Source: Zavarzinia sp. (lineage in GTDB: Bacteria; Pseudomonadota; Alphaproteobacteria; Zavarziniales; Zavarziniaceae). Taken from it: a stretch of DNA of 7,929 nucleotides. How positions within the stretch are numbered: the stretch's first letter is position 1; the number at the start of each line of letters is the position of its first letter. Both the position numbers and the translations under genes were made by a program. The notes under the pieces were generated by a model. That model searched no databases. It saw nothing but the letters and a program-made list of their open reading frames with translations, and had not been told where the DNA came from. The stretch covers positions 1 through 7,929 of the forward strand of contig JAQVKV010000071.1 of NCBI GenBank assembly GCA_028694545.1, in the 5' to 3' direction. Shown here piece after piece: positions 6,651-7,929 of the stretch.

Positions 6651-6692
6651 GCCAAGGGCAGGCTGAAGAGGGGGGCGTGCCGGAACCGGGAT

Positions 6693-6714
6693 GGCCTGCC
6701 CTGCGGGGCGGGCC
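6693..6714 (-). terminator. Weak terminator-like hairpin after the zinc dehydrogenase
   Basis: Arms 6693-6701 and 6706-6714 pair at eight of nine positions around a four-base loop, starting six bases after the dehydrogenase stop. In the minus-strand transcript the odd pair is a C-A mismatch. There is no T-run, so it is a candidate only. Confidence 0.35.
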
Positions 6715-6720
6715 AGGGCC

Positions 6721-7752
6721 TCAGGGCTTGGGCACGTGGGCGACGATCTTGCCGAAGAGGTCGCGGCTCTGCATGCGGCGGAGCGCAACGCCGATATCGC
6801 CCAGTTCGATCTCGCTGTCGATGACCGGGCGGATGCCTTCCGACATCTTGCGCAGGCCCTCGCGGATATTGCCGAAATTGGCGCCGAAGGAGCCGAAGAT
6901 GCGAAGCTGCATCTGGAACAACTGGAACAGGTTGGTTTCCGCCGAGACGCCCGTGGTCGAGCCGCAGGTGACAAGGCGGCCGCCGCGCTTCAGGCAGAAC
7001 AGGGACTTGGCCCAGGTGTCCGGCCCCACATGCTCGAAGACGACGTCCACGCCCTTCTTGTCGGTCGCGCGGCGCACGATCGATTCGAAGCGGTCCTTAT
7101 TGTAGTTGATGGCGACGTCGGCCCCGAGGTCGAGGACCTTCTGCATCTTCTCGTCCGAACCGACGGTGGTGAAGACATAGGCGCCGGCCTGTTTCGCCAT
7201 GCGGATCGCCGTGGTGCCGATGCCGGAGCCGCCGGCCTGGATCAGGATGGTCTCGCCCGCTTCCAGCTTCGCATTCTCGAACAGCATGTGTTCGACCGTG
7301 CCGAAGGTGGTGGTGGCGCAGGCGGCGTCCACGTCGTTCACGCTGTCGGGGATGTGGATCGCCTGCCGGGGGTCAAGGTTCAGGAACTGGGCGGCGACAC
7401 CGTCGATGTGGAAACCCATGATGCCGGCGATGTTCTCGCACAGGTTTTCCTGGCCGCGCAGGCAGCGCTTGCAATGGCCGCAGGTGACGCCGGCATAGAT
7501 CGCCACCCGGTCGCCGACCTTGTGCGTGGTGACGCCGTCGCCGAGCGCCACGACCTCGCCCGCGCCTTCGACCGCGACGGTGAGGGGGAGCTTCCGCTTG
7601 GCGAAGGCCATGCCGCGCAGGCCCCAGACGTCGATATGGTTCAGCGCCACCGTCTTCATACGGACCTGGATCCGGCCCGGCGGCGGCGCCGGCGGGGCCT
7701 CCATCTCGACGAGTTCGGTACGGCCTTCCTCGATCAGGCGCAGCGCCAGCAT
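6721..7752 (-). CDS. Zinc-binding medium-chain dehydrogenase/reductase
   Basis: This 343-residue NAD(P)-dependent oxidoreductase belongs to the medium-chain alcohol dehydrogenase superfamily. The N-terminal catalytic domain (about 1-130) keeps the structural zinc lobe Cys91-x2-Cys94-x2-Cys97-x7-Cys105. The place of the catalytic zinc Cys is Asn38 (NHIDVW), and the usual GHE is replaced by VEGAG (61-65), so it probably lacks catalytic zinc. This is the pattern of quinone-oxidoreductase-like branches. The Rossmann fold carries AGGSGIG (173-179), followed by a further conserved block ending VVFEHVG. The substrate is unknown. The start at 7752 has AGGAAG six bases upstream; the frame runs on to 7833 but those extra residues read out of the neighbouring gene. 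It lies 16 bases after the short-chain dehydrogenase stop and is probably co-transcribed. Confidence 0.93.
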   Translation of the reverse strand: MLALRLIEEGRTELVEMEAPPAPPPGRIQVRMKTVALNHIDVWGLRGMAFAKRKLPLTVAVEGAGEVVALGDGVTTHKVGDRVAIYAGVTCGHCKRCLRGQENLCENIAGIMGFHIDGVAAQFLNLDPRQAIHIPDSVNDVDAACATTTFGTVEHMLFENAKLEAGETILIQAGGSGIGTTAIRMAKQAGAYVFTTVGSDEKMQKVLDLGADVAINYNKDRFESIVRRATDKKGVDVVFEHVGPDTWAKSLFCLKRGGRLVTCGSTTGVSAETNLFQLFQMQLRIFGSFGANFGNIREGLRKMSEGIRPVIDSEIELGDIGVALRRMQSRDLFGKIVAHVPKP

Positions 7753-7768
7753 GATGTTCTTCCTGTTC

Positions 7769-7929
7769 CTACTTCGTGGCGGCGAGCGCGATGCCCAGTC
7801 CGCCGTCCACCACCAGGGTGGTGCCATTGACATAAGCGGCCTCGCCGCGCAACAGAAAGGCGACGGCCTCCGCGATCTCCTCGGCCTTGCCGAGGCGCTG
7901 GGCCGGGATCGCTTTCGCCAGCGCCGGCG
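7769..7929 (-). CDS. Short-chain dehydrogenase/reductase, C-terminal end only
   Basis: The last 52 residues of a gene that enters from beyond the right edge are present, ending in TAG at 7769-7771. They read PALAKAIPAQRLGKAEEIAE, then AVAFLLRGEAAYVNGTTLVVDGGL and a short tail. This is the classical SDR ending: IPxxRxGxxEEIAxxVxFL, then the YVxGxxLxVDGG strand before the C-terminus. The catalytic Ser-Tyr-Lys part and the cofactor motif lie outside the window, so neither substrate nor subfamily can be given. It sits directly upstream of the zinc dehydrogenase on the same strand, suggesting that both act on one pathway, perhaps fatty-acyl or alcohol oxidation, though that is only a guess. Confidence 0.9.
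   Translation of the reverse strand, partial: PALAKAIPAQRLGKAEEIAEAVAFLLRGEAAYVNGTTLVVDGGLGIALAATK

Noticed and set aside
6691..7830. Plus-strand frame of 379 codons opposite the zinc dehydrogenase
   Set aside because: It is antisense to a gene with clear cofactor and zinc motifs. The translation is Ala/Gly/Asp-rich with no domain.

Overview
The window is GC-rich chromosomal DNA that looks alphaproteobacterial. The evidence is strong G/C at third codon positions, an argD-argF-hslO gene order that I recall as common in Rhizobiales and Rhodospirillales relatives, and a MASE4-type diguanylate cyclase. No rRNA, tRNA, CRISPR array, transposase or phage gene is visible. I cannot name the genus.

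The left part (46-3925, plus strand) is core metabolism and stress biology. argD and argF overlap by an ATGA and encode two steps of arginine synthesis. A perfect hairpin follows argF. A 214-bp gap then holds a palindrome of the widespread CATCCCGGC-GAAA-GCCGGGATG type. After the gap come hslO (redox-switched chaperone Hsp33) and, 13 bp later, a 192-residue lipoprotein of unknown function with a twin-arginine-like signal peptide.

The middle (3942-5333, minus strand) is a single gene for a membrane diguanylate cyclase. It has a MASE4 sensor and a GGEEF domain with an intact inhibitory site. It converges on the lipoprotein gene with only 16 bp between stop codons.

The right-middle (5491-6463, minus strand) is a compact accessory-looking operon: a four-helix DUF2975 membrane protein, a 67-residue Cro/CI-type regulator coupled to it by TGATG, and 11 bp later a 67-residue cysteine-rich lipoprotein. 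The first two genes match the known yoaS/yozG-type pairing; the third gene is the unfamiliar part. Just upstream lies an extremely AT-rich block (6 G/C in 46 bases) with two nested inverted repeats sharing one centre and overlapping a plausible promoter. This is a good candidate for the regulator's own operator and is the most interesting signal in the window.

The right edge (6721-7929, minus strand) is a two-gene unit: the C-terminal end of a short-chain dehydrogenase, then a zinc-binding medium-chain dehydrogenase that keeps the structural zinc site but lacks the usual catalytic zinc ligands. I see no clear new defence or mobile system. The strongest novelty candidates are the DUF2975/XRE/small-lipoprotein cassette and its symmetrical operator.
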